Assembly: GCA_002751075.1 (NCBI GenBank)
Contig: NAOQ01000286.1
Location: forward strand, 1 to 37,269
Origin: Ichthyophonus hoferi
Taxonomy: Eukaryota; Opisthokonta; Ichthyosporea; Ichthyophonida; Ichthyophonidae
DNA: 37,269 nt
Reading direction: 5' to 3'
Position 1 is the first letter of the stretch, and each line of letters begins with the position of its first letter. Under the pieces are notes generated by a model, which saw nothing but the letters and a program-made list of their open reading frames with translations, did not search any database and was not told the DNA's origin. Positions 1 to 10,879 of the stretch are shown one piece after another. Both the position numbers and the translations under genes were made by a program.

Positions 1-183
1 GTATAAGTTATAGGGTATAAGTTATAGGGTATAAGGTATAGGGTATAAGGTACAGAGTATAAGGTATAGGGCATAAGATATAAAGCATAAGATATAAGAT
101 ATAGGCTATGGGATATAAGGTATAGGGTATAAGGTATAGGGTATAGGGTATAGGGTATAGGGTATAAGGTATAAGATATAGGA
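1..183. repeat. 7-bp minisatellite (GTATAGG / GTATAAG variants)
   Basis: The window opens inside a tandem array whose unit alternates between TATAGGG-like and TATAAGG-like heptamers, with occasional point variants. The array decays after about position 183 into non-repetitive AT-rich DNA. It lies downstream of the last visible Slingshot exon, so it is probably intronic. The unit resembles TTAGGG only superficially, and nothing else here suggests a chromosome end. The left boundary is unknown because the array runs into the window edge. Confidence 0.85.
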
Positions 184-749
184 GATAAGGTGCAAGTACG
201 TGGGTTAAGACGACAATAGGTTACAGAGAGAGAGGGGAAGGGGTAGTTATAAATATAGATGAATAGGTATATAGAGAGAATAATGGACTGATGGATAGAG
301 AGAAAAGAGCTGAGAAGAGAGGCTATTGCAATTGTCTAGACGGCCTTATACCATTAATATTGCTGATATTGTTATCAGTATTGTCATTGCTATTATTATT
401 ATTATTATTTCAATTTGGAGTTTTTTAACTGTACATATTTAGTCATATTGTTATTATAAGCATTACAGTATAAGTAATCTATTTTTTCAAATATGGAAGT
501 GTAAACCGAAAAAGGTTAATCAACGAGATATGAGCAGAAAGTGGTGTGATAGAAAGGCATGCTTTAATTGGATGGACTTACATTATGACGTGCAGTGTAA
601 TGAAGAGATCAAGATGATAAGTAAATTGATTGGTTTATAAGAACGTATAAGTAGATAGGGAAAGTGTATGTATGTGAAGGAGAGAGAGAAGGAGAACAAG
701 AAACATATACAGCAATTATCACTTAATAGATAATTAGAAAGAAACTCAC
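184..749. other. Intron of the Slingshot-like gene; no exon recognised
   Basis: This stretch follows the GTGAGT donor (minus strand) that ends the last visible Slingshot exon at 750. I looked on the minus strand for an acceptor followed by the expected DEK_C or phosphatase domain and found none. It is AT-rich, with short GA-rich runs around 225-310. The catalytic half of the gene most likely lies to the left of the window. Confidence 0.5.
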
Positions 750-2354
750 CAACAGGACAGGGCTGTTTCTCATTAATAACTAGTTCCATTGGCTGTAATC
801 CGTTCTTATTTCTTAGACGATTAATAGGAGAATCCACATTATCATCAGTATCTATAATAATCTTAGGTTTATGTGCTACCCGAAGTATGGTTAAAGGATC
901 CAGGAAGGGTAGTTCCGTGACACTTTGTGTTGGGGTACAATAGGCGGTAGAGGTTGGTGTGATGGTTGGGGAGTGGAAGTAAAGTGTACCATGATGATAC
1001 TATGGGGAAGGGCTAGTTAGGTTGGGTGGGTGGGTGGGTCATTCTATTATAGTGTCTATGATGGTATGATAATATGTATAATCGTATGTACGAATGTACG
1101 TATGTATGTAGGATAGTATACAGGATAGTATATAAGATAGTATATAAGATAGTATATAGGATAGTATATGGAATAGGATGTAGGATAGAATGTAGAATAG
1201 CATATACGATGGTACATAAGATAATATGTAGAATAGTATGTAGGATATTATATAGAATAATATGCAGAAATGCAAATAAGATAGTATGTAGGATAATAGG
1301 TAGAATAATATATAGAATACTATGTATAATAGTGGGTGCTTAGTAGACCTTTGGAAGGCTCACTACTGTCACAGTGCCAAATTTTGAATTAAGTAACTAG
1401 TTAATAATTAATTAATTAGTGGGGCCTTACTTGATTATACCAATGTAACCAGCGATGGGAGGGACCTCCAGGATAGTAATTATGCTTGGTGGCGTTATCC
1501 CTTGCCTTATTTAACGCGCAGGTAATAGCCCAAAAACAACGCACACTAGGAAGGCAAAGGACAAGAGTCCTATTACCCGATTGCACCAGAAGCGATCCAT
1601 CACCTGTGATTGGAAGGTAGTGCGATTAGACTAGACTGGACTGTATGGAATAATGTATTTTTGATCACCGATTTGACGTATAAATGTCCACATGAAGCAG
1701 CTCAGATGATAAGGTAAGACATAGTATGATATGATAGCATAGGATAAGATGTGATTGGCTGATACTGGTTTGTGTGACTGGCATGGAACCAATCAACAAT
1801 CAGGGGAAGTAATACATCCCTTGTTCATTGGTGAATAAAAGATTATTGGATAGGTTAATGATATACGACCATTTAAGAACGTAAACAGGAAACTGTGGTT
1901 AGTTTAACATGATTGTATTGGCTATTTCTCTATATCGTTATACATCAAGAAACAAACCCCAAACATAATCTAACAACCAATCATATCACACATTGACATT
2001 GCTACTATCAGCTAATAATCTAACAGCATTTGTCCTTATATACATTATAATTGGTAAAAAAAAGCATATGCATATAGATAAATAGATATATACAAGTGTG
2101 CACTATGATCACAAAGGTTAAGAATTAAAATTAAACTTACAATAAAAACGAAAACAAGTACAACACCAAACTATCCTTCAACCTATATCTCACACAGTCA
2201 CTAGATAATACTTTATTTTTCTAACTGGATATAATTATAACTAATTAATGTTTTTTTTAAAAAAACTGAACATTATACATATAATTCAGTGCGACACGTA
2301 CTAATAATTTTACAATAGTAGATACTATGATACATTTAAATATTATTCTAGTGA

Positions 2355-2386
<32 letters not shown>

Positions 2387-3871
2387 CACTATGACTATTG
2401 CTATTACTAATAACAATAACAATCAGTTAAGTACAAACCAACCTTTCAGACAAGTCGACATATCTGACCATAATGGAAAGATGTAGTGGATTTTAACTGT
2501 ATTCTCTAAAGTTTGCATTGGTTCTAGCACTAATAAGGTGCTTTGATCTCTCTCCTCCTGTATAGATAATATACAACATGAGCATTGAGTAAGTGGGGGT
2601 AGATATGATTGGAATGGGAGCTATATATCGCCTAAGTTAGGATAGTATAAAAATCTGGTAGATGGAGTTTTGTGTATGGTAGAGAATTCATGTGCTTATA
2701 AGCGGAAGATGTGGACAAATATTTATAAATAAAGTTAAAACTAAAACCCGACAATATACTGAAGGGTATAATATACACATGTACAGTACATCTTAATAAG
2801 AAAGACAACATACATATACCTATTGTTATTAATCACTGGAATAAAACATTTTTAAGGATAAATTAATTTTTGTTTTATGTTTTATATGTCTATTTTTCAT
2901 TTTTATGAGCTATAAGTATATACATACATGATAACAAAGACAATACCCTTGAATTCTACTATATAAACATTTATTCTCTACTGTTTACTATCACTTCTAT
3001 GAAATATATATAATGTAATACTACAAAGTATAATACATTATATATTCCTATTAATTCTATCTGTCTATATTATATACATAATACCCATACCATACATATA
3101 CACATTCCTTATATCTTTACACTTAGCTCACTATAAAAAAATACTCCAATGAAAATGCAATCCAACAAGTCCATATATGTTCTTACCTACACATAACAAT
3201 AAACCACAAATGAAAGAAGAATTCATATATAAATAACCACAACATAGACAAATATAATGATGGTAAATTTATAGGCATATAGATAAATACTATACATATG
3301 ATGTACATAAAAGTACACAAACATACATAAACATACACTAACATACACCAACCTTACCCACCTTATTTACAAGTAGAGCTAAATACACATTATCAAACCC
3401 ATCTTTGTCTTCCCCCACTGTAATCGATGTCAATTGAACCAACAACGGACAAAACTCCGACAATCTCATTGAACTCAAAAGGGCATGTAGGGTATAATAC
3501 AATGCACCTCGATTTGCCTCCACGACATCAAGTTCCTTTTGCAATTGCAACGACAACCTAGTTGTGTGTGGAGGTAGATGTGCGGATAAATTCTTTGCAA
3601 CATGTCTTGATGTAACATAACGAAAAGAAAGAGGTCCACCACCTATACTACTTACTTTTCGCAAATGTAATGAGTGTTCCGGAGGATAAGTTCCATTTTT
3701 ATCGATGAATTCCCTTTGAACTGCATTGAACGTACAGGAATGAATCGAAGAGCTTTCTATATTAGACACTGCCCGTCTTATTGATAGCTCATTGATATCG
3801 TTGTGACAGAAGGATGTATTTTCAAAAGATGGAGGTGTCATGTTTTCGGTGGAACCTGAGCCTGGTTCCAT
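750..3871 (-). CDS. ssh: Slingshot-type cofilin phosphatase, N-terminal part (partial, 4 exons)
   Basis: Slingshot enzymes are dual-specificity phosphatases that reactivate cofilin/ADF. Their N-terminal region is needed for F-actin activation and phospho-cofilin recognition. Exons on the minus strand are 3871-3362, 2557-2443, 1603-1431 and 999-750; phase is kept at every junction, giving about 349 residues. Exon 1 may instead end at 3353, adding three residues. Landmarks are PLWSD near residues 198-202 (SSH1 has PLWSD), then GDG followed by an S..NR strand at 209-220, and HNYYPG at 249-254, exactly where animal SSH has HNYYPG before a Trp-rich turn. Exon 4 (YHHGTLYF onward) is a Thr/Pro-rich linker. 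DEK_C and the HCxxGxxR phosphatase site are not in the window. The start is the first in-frame ATG after an upstream stop; a 5' acceptor-like TTCACAG lies just before it. Family is fairly sure; the exact exon 1 end is less so. Confidence 0.8.
1074..1330. repeat. Degenerate 12-bp tandem repeat in a Slingshot intron
   Basis: Units of the form GATAGTATATAA recur with point changes, becoming more diverged rightward. Because 12 is a multiple of 3, both strands stay open by chance: the plus strand reads as a four-residue period like RIVY and the minus strand like ILSY. It sits between coding exons 3 and 4 of the Slingshot-like gene. It is simple repeat DNA, not protein-coding. Confidence 0.85.
2361..2385. 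repeat. (AAT)n microsatellite
   Basis: A run of perfect AAT/TAA trinucleotides within the intron between Slingshot exons 2 and 3 (intron 1604-2442). Confidence 0.9.
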
Positions 3872-6015
3872 GCGTAGTTTTCTGTGAATATCTGGATATT
3901 GTAATACTTCGCTTTAAATATATATATATATATAGGTGTATTGGTGTATATGCAGTCACTAACAAGTCATACAAATGAGAAAGACAAAAAAAGGCTAAGG
4001 TGACATAAAAATACAGTGTTTGACACTACATAAAAGCCTATACCGTTATCAATAAAAATAATAATAAACAGTGTATGTTTAATATGTATTTCATATATAT
4101 TTCGTAATACTATGTATCTATTTTTACTTTTATAACATAATATTAAATAATACTACCATACTATTCAAAATATGTACTCTTTTATGTGTTAAAACTAAGC
4201 CTAACCTAACAGAATTATTTCTTTACTTCATGTTTTAATATAAAGTAAAGGAATAAAAATCTTTCCTCCCACCCTAACAAGCTTCAGCTGAAGCCTTTAA
4301 AATAAACTAAAACTATATGTAAAAAAATATTTAAAAAATCATCATATATATTATGTTATTATTATATTATAAGAATATGAATAAAAAACTTCTACATAGC
4401 TGATTAATAATTCACCACTCAGGCGTTATTTCATTTTATTCTTATTTTAAAACAATTTATTTCAAAATTTTAATTGGTAGTAATATGATTAAAATATTCA
4501 GGAATTTGTATTGGAATTAGTCTTGGTATCATTGTATTTGTTTTTATTTTTATTTATAACTGTAATTTTGCTTTTCCTATTATTTTTTATATTATTTTCT
4601 TTTTTTTTTAACCATTGTATTATATATAAGAAAATTTGTCCGGAAGAAATCTTAAGAGTAAGCATTGTCTAGGCTTCCGCCAATAGTGTATATGTATTAA
4701 AGTAATAACATAGGGTATACGCCTCTAATTAGTTTTATTTTTTCTTATAGGACAGCAAGCAGGGTATGAAAATGTCCAAAAATAATATAAAATTATTTTT
4801 CTTATCAAAATCCCAGTCGAAGTATATTTATAATATATATCTGTAAAAACAATTAATGAAAAAATTTTTAAAAAAAGGTGACCCAACAAATGTAAATTAA
4901 AAGCGATATATAAAGATAAATAAATTAAGTATCAATCTATTTAAACCCTGTAAAGACCCTGTATCACGTTTGCATATTTTCATAATTGGTTATTAAATGT
5001 GCTACTCTATTGGCTACATAAGATATACCCTTGGCTTTGGTAAGAAATCACTCATCTCTACGGATAAATACTGGAGGGCCAATTGACTGTCAGAATCAGA
5101 GTATACTAAATATACCTTTAATAATTCTATATTATTGGTCAATCTGTATTTTAAATGACAAATAAATGTTTTAAATACGTAAAGTTAAATAAAATAAACA
5201 ATTATAATATATTATGTGTATATATTTATTTATAATATTTTATGTTTGTAATATATTTTCATATTATGATGCAAGTCTCCCCTTTTACCTTTCTCTAGCT
5301 ACTAGATAACAACTAGATAATAATTTATTATGCATAGTTTTCTGTATAACAATATAGCTTATATAGCTTATGGTTGAATTTCACTGGTTTAGTTTAGTTA
5401 AATGAACGTTTATTTAATATTTTTAACGTAAAACCAATTCATAGCACTCTTTTAAATATCTTATTCTTCATACTCTTTCCCGACCTCCCATATGAAACGT
5501 TGAGACAAAGGATCTTTAAAGTGAGTACAATGTAATGAAGCGTAATATTAAATTGCATTTTTCTAATTACATGACATTATTTTGGACATATTTGTGTTGT
5601 TTAAATGTGTGCTGGTAGAAAAGAATGTGTACTGGTATATGAAATATATATATGCATGATAGATGGCTCCTTGCCATCTTGCAGGTATGTGCATGTGTTT
5701 GTAAGGTAGAAATAAAAGTGGAAATAGAACTATAATAAAGAAAATAAAAGAGTGAAAATATGATATTGAAAAGACACGGAGAATAGTAAATTCAAGCAAA
5801 TATATAGTCTAAAAATGGTGTGTAGCTGTGAGAGGAAGGAAACATGTAGAGTGGTTAGAGAGGGAATAAAGAGAATATAGAGAGAAAGAAACATGAGATA
5901 ATCATCTAAACATCTCTATAACAAAGTAAGGCTTTGCATTTTTTTGGCATAGACGTTATTATGTTGTTGTGAGCTGTTTTACTGTCTGTTTTTTTGATAT
6001 TATTTACTCTCTTAG
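3872..6015. promoter_or_regulatory. Head-to-head intergenic region with CCAAT/ATTGG motifs
   Basis: The Slingshot-like gene leaves leftward at 3871 and the DESI-like gene starts rightward at 6050, so this 2.1-kb stretch must hold both promoters. CCAAT or ATTGG pentamers are seen at 4985-4989, 5009-5013, 5079-5083 and 5134-5138, the tightest cluster in the interval. A CCGGAAG element with a nearby GTAAGC donor lies around 4640-4655, and a GTGAGT donor near 5520 could end a 5'UTR exon of the DESI-like gene, pairing with the acceptor that ends at 6015. Promoter use is inferred; no open frame here looks coding. Confidence 0.35.
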
Positions 6016-6049
6016 TTTCCCTGATAATACACTGTGACTACACATCAAC

Positions 6050-9000
6050 ATGACTTCTGATGAAGGAGAACCGGTATATTTGAACGTGTATGACATGGTA
6101 TGCAATGTATTATATTATGATTTGAAATGTTACATATGATGGGATAGATGTGTGAAAGATTGAGCGTGTATGCGTAGGATAGAGAGAGGATGAAGTAGAT
6201 GGATATATAAAGAGAGTGGGGGAGAGAAAGGTGTAGTCATAAGTGTACTATAAGATATAAGGTTATATATGGAGTGATTTTATTGGATTCTTTATAAAAT
6301 CCTGGTACAGGCACAGTAGAGCTCAATATTTTATTTTGTCTTTTTGTTAATTAAGGCTGCATCTTTATTGGCAAAACCAGCCACTTTTCTAGCCATTGCT
6401 TACCTTATATATATATATATATATTATTATTATTGGATACTACTATGTGTTTGCGCTATATATATATATCGATATATCTATTTCTATATTTTTTATTAGA
6501 ATGTCTATTAATCCATACCATCCTCATAATATATTGTATTAGCTATACATACGTACTTACAACCTAAGACCACATATATCTTTTATTAAAATATCTATTA
6601 ATATATACCATAATAGCAACATATTGTATTCGTTATATATATATATATACCTACAGCCTCTGAAATGGAGCATAGTGAATATATGATTATTACCATTAGT
6701 TTGATCGATCATTTATTTACAATAATTTGTTTTAACTGTATTGGCTATTATAAAATGCATATCATATAATTGTTCTTTCTTTCTTTCTCTCCGTTTATTT
6801 TATTCATTTTTTACAGCTATATCACAACATTGTTATATTCTCCCATCACATTGTCTATCTTATGACCACTAGTGTTTGGTATTTAAAATTTAACAACAAT
6901 ACTCATTGGATCTTACTACCAGCTATATTTCTCCCAATAATGCAAATAAAAAATGTAGTGTGTGAATAAGGCGAAATATATTCACATTAAATCAGCTAAC
7001 GTTATAGGAGTGGCCACATAATTTTAAGTAATGATGATATAATTGATATAAAATGCGATTGGTTGGTCAATTGAAAAAAAACAATCCTGCATTTTCATTG
7101 GCAGTTCAGCTATTAATATTTTTTTGTTATAGTTCTGGACTAATAAGTATACAAATGTATTTGGATTTGGAGCTTATCATTCAGGGGTCGAAGTTTACAA
7201 TCATGGTATGTCTTGTCACCCACATCATTGTAAGTTTACTTAACCCCGAGCATATATGTTTTTATGTTTATGCTTACGTTTATGTTTATGTTTAGTATAC
7301 ACTGTTTGCTGATTTGTCTTGAACCTGGGTTACCTGGCTATATAGTAAGACCAATTGTAATCATTTTTATAATACATTATAATACGTGAATCATATAAGT
7401 AAAAAGTATGTTGACAACATATTACCTGTATTGGATTGGACAGTCGATTTTTATGAGGTGTTTATGGGATGTTTCCACCCAATACCTTTGTCTTATAGTA
7501 TGTTGATTTGTTTAAAATCAATTATTGTTTGTGATTGCACACTTTAGTTTTACTTAGTAATGCAATTATAATGCATATACTTTTATACCACTCTAATATA
7601 CATAAAATCATTAAAATTCTATTACTTTATAATAACTTGGTAAGAAAACTATTATGCGTACATTTGCAAAATCTCTATTCTATATATTTTTGTCTTTATT
7701 TATCTAATACTCTGTCATCTGTCATGTCCCTTTATACCAATATATATGTAGACAAAGTCATACTATGATTTTATATTACCTTGGTAATAAACCTGCAATG
7801 CAGGTACCTTTATACCACTATCGTATATATAGACCAAGATATGCATTATTTTATACGTCAACGTGGCCGAGTGGTTAAGGCGATGGACTTGAAATCCATT
7901 GGGCTTTGCCCGCGCAGGTTCAAACCCTGCCGTTGACGTCCATTTTAAAATTACAGCATTTTGAGATGTTTAGACCATATTTGGTTCAGTGCCTATCTTA
8001 TACCATCATGTCATTAATATCTTTTAAGCAGACATCTCCAATGTTTCAGCATGCTAATATATTATTATTTTCTTCTTAGAGTTTGCATTTGGTGGTGGTG
8101 ATGTAACTACCACTGGTGTATTTGTTTTACCCCCCAAGAAAATTCCGGTACCTGATCTAATGCAATTTAAGTAAGATATGAATATATTATTGTTGTGGTA
8201 TTAACTTATTTTTATTATTAATTTGATTATACTCCTCTTTTTCATCCAATTGCTTGGTGGTATTCTTTTTGTTTCTTGCAAATATGTGATTATATCATCA
8301 TTCATTGGGTATGGATTCTGGTCGTTTGTGATAGGTTATGTATAGCCTCAATGTATTTATAGTCTATTTTATATATAACTACATTGTATTGAATTGTTTT
8401 GTTTTTATATTATGTTTTGTTTGTATTTATATTATATTATACCATTATTTTATATTGCATTGTTTTGTTTTGCTTTTGTTTTATACGATACTGTGTGATA
8501 GGGTAGTATATTGTATTGTATTATATTTAATATAGTGGGATACATATATCTACATACATTAATGCTAGCTTCATTCAGATATACTTAATATATTACTAAT
8601 ATTTTTATTATTATTATTGCTATTATTTTATGTGGATACATATTAGCTGCGTTGTTGTTGGTTGATATCATGATTCATTTACTCCTTGATTCAATCAAAT
8701 ATATAATGCAAATGCTGTATGTTACCTAGAGATGCTTTATAACATTTCTATATGTAGTGAAACGTATGATATATTAGAATGATAAAATTGGAAAATCATA
8801 AAATAATAACTCACCTCTTATGGACTCATACATTCATACATCCATACATACAGGGAATCTGTCTATATTGGGCGAACTAACTATTCATGGGCCCAAGTAC
8901 AATGTATAGTAGGTGTTATGTCCAGGGAATATTTGGCTAATACATACCAAATATTAAAAAAGTAAGTCTTTCCTCATTCATTTATTCATCTTCATGCTAA

Positions 9001-9697
9001 TTTTTATATTGTTTGATTTTTGAAGTAACTCTTTCATAGTTTCTTGTAAGTATAGTTTGCAATCAAGATGAAATAATATATGATTAAGTTTGAATAAATT
9101 ATGCATTTAAGCCAAACCAATTAACACTGGTCTATGATTTACATAATTGATCCAATGAGTAAGATTAAAATCATTGATTTTGTGATTAGAGTGCAATTCA
9201 GCTGTGACTATATATATGATATGACAACAATAGTATATAAGAATGTATAACTTATGGTTCTATTCATATGAACATTTTTATAATTTCTATATAGTTTAAT
9301 ATGCTTAAAACTTAATATGCATACATTTATCACACATTGTTTATCCATAACTCAATTGACAATAATACTATCTTTTAGCCTTATAGCACACTAACCATTC
9401 TTCTACTTTTTCCCCCACTATGATAATTTGGCAGGAACTGTAATCACTTCTCAGCTGACCTTTGTCAAAAACTGTGTGGTGGTATTCTTCCAAACTGGAT
9501 TAACAGGGCTGCATGGATGGGTGGGTTTGTGTTTTTTTTCTATAAAAAAAAAAATTGCATGGTGCTATGAATAATATGTTGATGTGAGAGCATGAATAAA
9601 TAGGAGATCCAGTAGATATATGTTGGCAAAAGTAAGCATAAATGACATTTTGCCTATATATCAATAAGTATGTCTTTGTATATTTTTCCTGGATGTA

Positions 9698-9737
<40 letters not shown>

Positions 9738-10270
9738 GTTCATCACTACACTTAGCCTTTATTAAATAATTTTCTACTCCTACCTAATTTATGCATTTGG
9801 TTTATGCATTTGCTTATTCATGTCTTCAAGCACATATATTAATACTTTTTAACCAGACTGTCCTAAGAGGTATGTTATAGTCTGTAATATTTGTTAGCAT
9901 ATTTGACCCCTCGTAGTCTCTTCATTCTTACTATTCTTTTTTTTTTACAGCAACCTTTGTTCCATGTCTGCTTCCACCAGGAATGATCGAACCACCCAAA
10001 CCAAGTGATGCTACATTATCTGATGATACCAATTTTGTGTTAGGATCTCCTACACCTACAAGGGAACATTATTTTCGAACTGTACATCATCCTGAACTTC
10101 CCGACTTTACTAGCACTCTGTACTCTTCAATCAGTTCTCCCGTTCCCACACCGAGTTCCCCTGTAAGCCTTGCTACAGCTATAGCAGATTCTCTAGTAGA
10201 TGTTTCTTTAAATCTATCAATCTCTTCTGACCCTTCTTACCCTTCTGATAGATGGATTATTTTTCTGTGA
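6050..10270 (+). CDS. DESI2: DESI/PPPDE-family desumoylating isopeptidase-like protein (6 exons)
   Basis: PPPDE-fold cysteine isopeptidases (DESI1/DESI2) remove SUMO or ubiquitin from proteins using a Cys-His dyad. Coding exons are 6050-6097, 7133-7205, 8080-8170, 8854-8961, 9435-9520 and 9951-10270, and all junction phases agree, giving 241 residues. Family motifs in order: VYLNVYDM (9-16; human DESI2 LNVYDMYW), then WTN and an AYHSGVEVY strand with the catalytic His at about 32, EFAFGGG (41-47), and KNCNHFS (107-113) with the catalytic Cys at about 109, followed by a conserved LPNWINR segment. Residues from about 142 form a Ser/Thr/Pro-rich tail, so the protein is longer than human DESI2 (194). 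A TTACTCTCTTAG acceptor ends at 6015, so the 5'UTR probably carries an intron. A tRNA gene sits in coding intron 2, and the last exon is tandemly duplicated downstream. Orthology to DESI2 rather than DESI1 rests on the N-terminal motif. Confidence 0.9.
6491..6658 (+). repeat. Two-copy tandem duplication, 90-bp period, in DESI-like intron 1
   Basis: The segment beginning TTTTATTAGAATGTCTATTA at 6491 recurs at 6581 as a diverged copy. Both end in a variable TA-rich run and then a TAC(A)CCT-like tail. The copies are diverged by eye, so this is an old duplication without coding potential. Confidence 0.6.
7857..7938 (+). tRNA. tRNA-Ser (anticodon UGA)
   Basis: A complete 82-nt class II (long variable arm) tRNA. 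The acceptor stem GTCAACG pairs with CGTTGAC, followed by discriminator G. The anticodon stem ATGGA/TCCAT frames a loop with anticodon TGA at 7890-7892. The extra arm GGGCTTTGCCC forms a hairpin typical of serine tRNAs. Internal Pol III promoters are visible: A box TGGCCGAGTGG from 7864 and B box GGTTCAAACCC from 7918. A T4 terminator follows at 7943-7946. There is no intron and CCA is not encoded, as expected of a nuclear gene. It lies in coding intron 2 of the DESI-like gene, same strand. Confidence 0.97.
7943..7946 (+). terminator. Pol III T4 terminator of tRNA-Ser
   Basis: Four T residues five bases after the mature tRNA end, the usual minimal Pol III termination signal. It would end the tRNA transcript inside the intron while leaving Pol II transcription of the host gene unaffected. 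Confidence 0.6.
9700..9736. repeat. (AAT)n microsatellite
   Basis: About a dozen perfect AAT units in the last intron of the DESI-like gene, immediately before the left edge of the duplicated terminal-exon unit. Confidence 0.9.
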
Positions 10271-10324
10271 CTGAATAGTACTGACAAAGAGAATTGAAAA
10301 CACATTTACTATGTATGATTATTG

Positions 10325-10879
10325 AGCCTTTATTAATTAATTTCCTACTCTTACTTAGTTTATACATTTGTTGATTTACGTTTTCAACCCTAACCCTCAT
10401 ATATGTTAATGGTTTTTAACCAGTCTGTCCTACAAAGTATGCTATAGTCTCTAACATTTGTTAACATATATGAACCCTCTTAATCTCTTGATTCTTACGA
10501 TTTTTTATTTTTTTACAGCAACCTTTGTTCCCTGTCAGCTTCCACCGTGAATAATTGAACCACCCAAACCAACTGATACTACACTATCCGATGCAAATTT
10601 TGTGTCAGGAACTTCTACACTCACAACAACGGTAAAGAATTTTAGAACTGTATATCATTGTGGCCTTCCCGACTTTGCTGGAACTATACACTCTTCAATC
10701 AATTCCACCATTGCCACCCTGACTCTTCTTGTGAGCCTTGCTACAGCTATAGCAGATTCTGCAGGAGATGTTTCTTTAGATTCATTAATTCCTTCTGACC
10801 CTTCTGATAGCTAGACTATTCTGTGACTGAATATTACTGACAAAGAGAATTGAAAATACACTCATTATGTATGATTATT
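10325..10879 (+). pseudogene. Tandem duplicate of the last DESI-like exon, reading frame closed early
   Basis: This is a second, diverged copy of 9754-10323, including the intron end, exon and 3' flank. It starts AGCCTTTATTAA like copy 1 and ends with the same GTGACTGAATA(G/T)TACTGACAAAGAG block and ATGTATGATTATT tail. The pyrimidine-rich acceptor TTTTTTTACAG is intact, so the exon would start at 10519, in phase with exon 5. Used as an alternative last exon, it would add ATFVPCQLPP and stop at 10548-10550, replacing the roughly 106-residue Ser/Thr-rich tail by about ten residues. Beyond that stop the old frame stays open to about 10814, suggesting the copy is either fairly young or was constrained for a time. 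It is either a dead exon copy or a short-form alternative exon; sequence alone cannot decide. Confidence 0.75.

Noticed and set aside
1039-1343. Opposite-strand open frames of 78 and 89 codons
   Set aside because: Both are produced by the 12-bp repeat and show four-residue periodicity with no domain; they lie inside a Slingshot intron.
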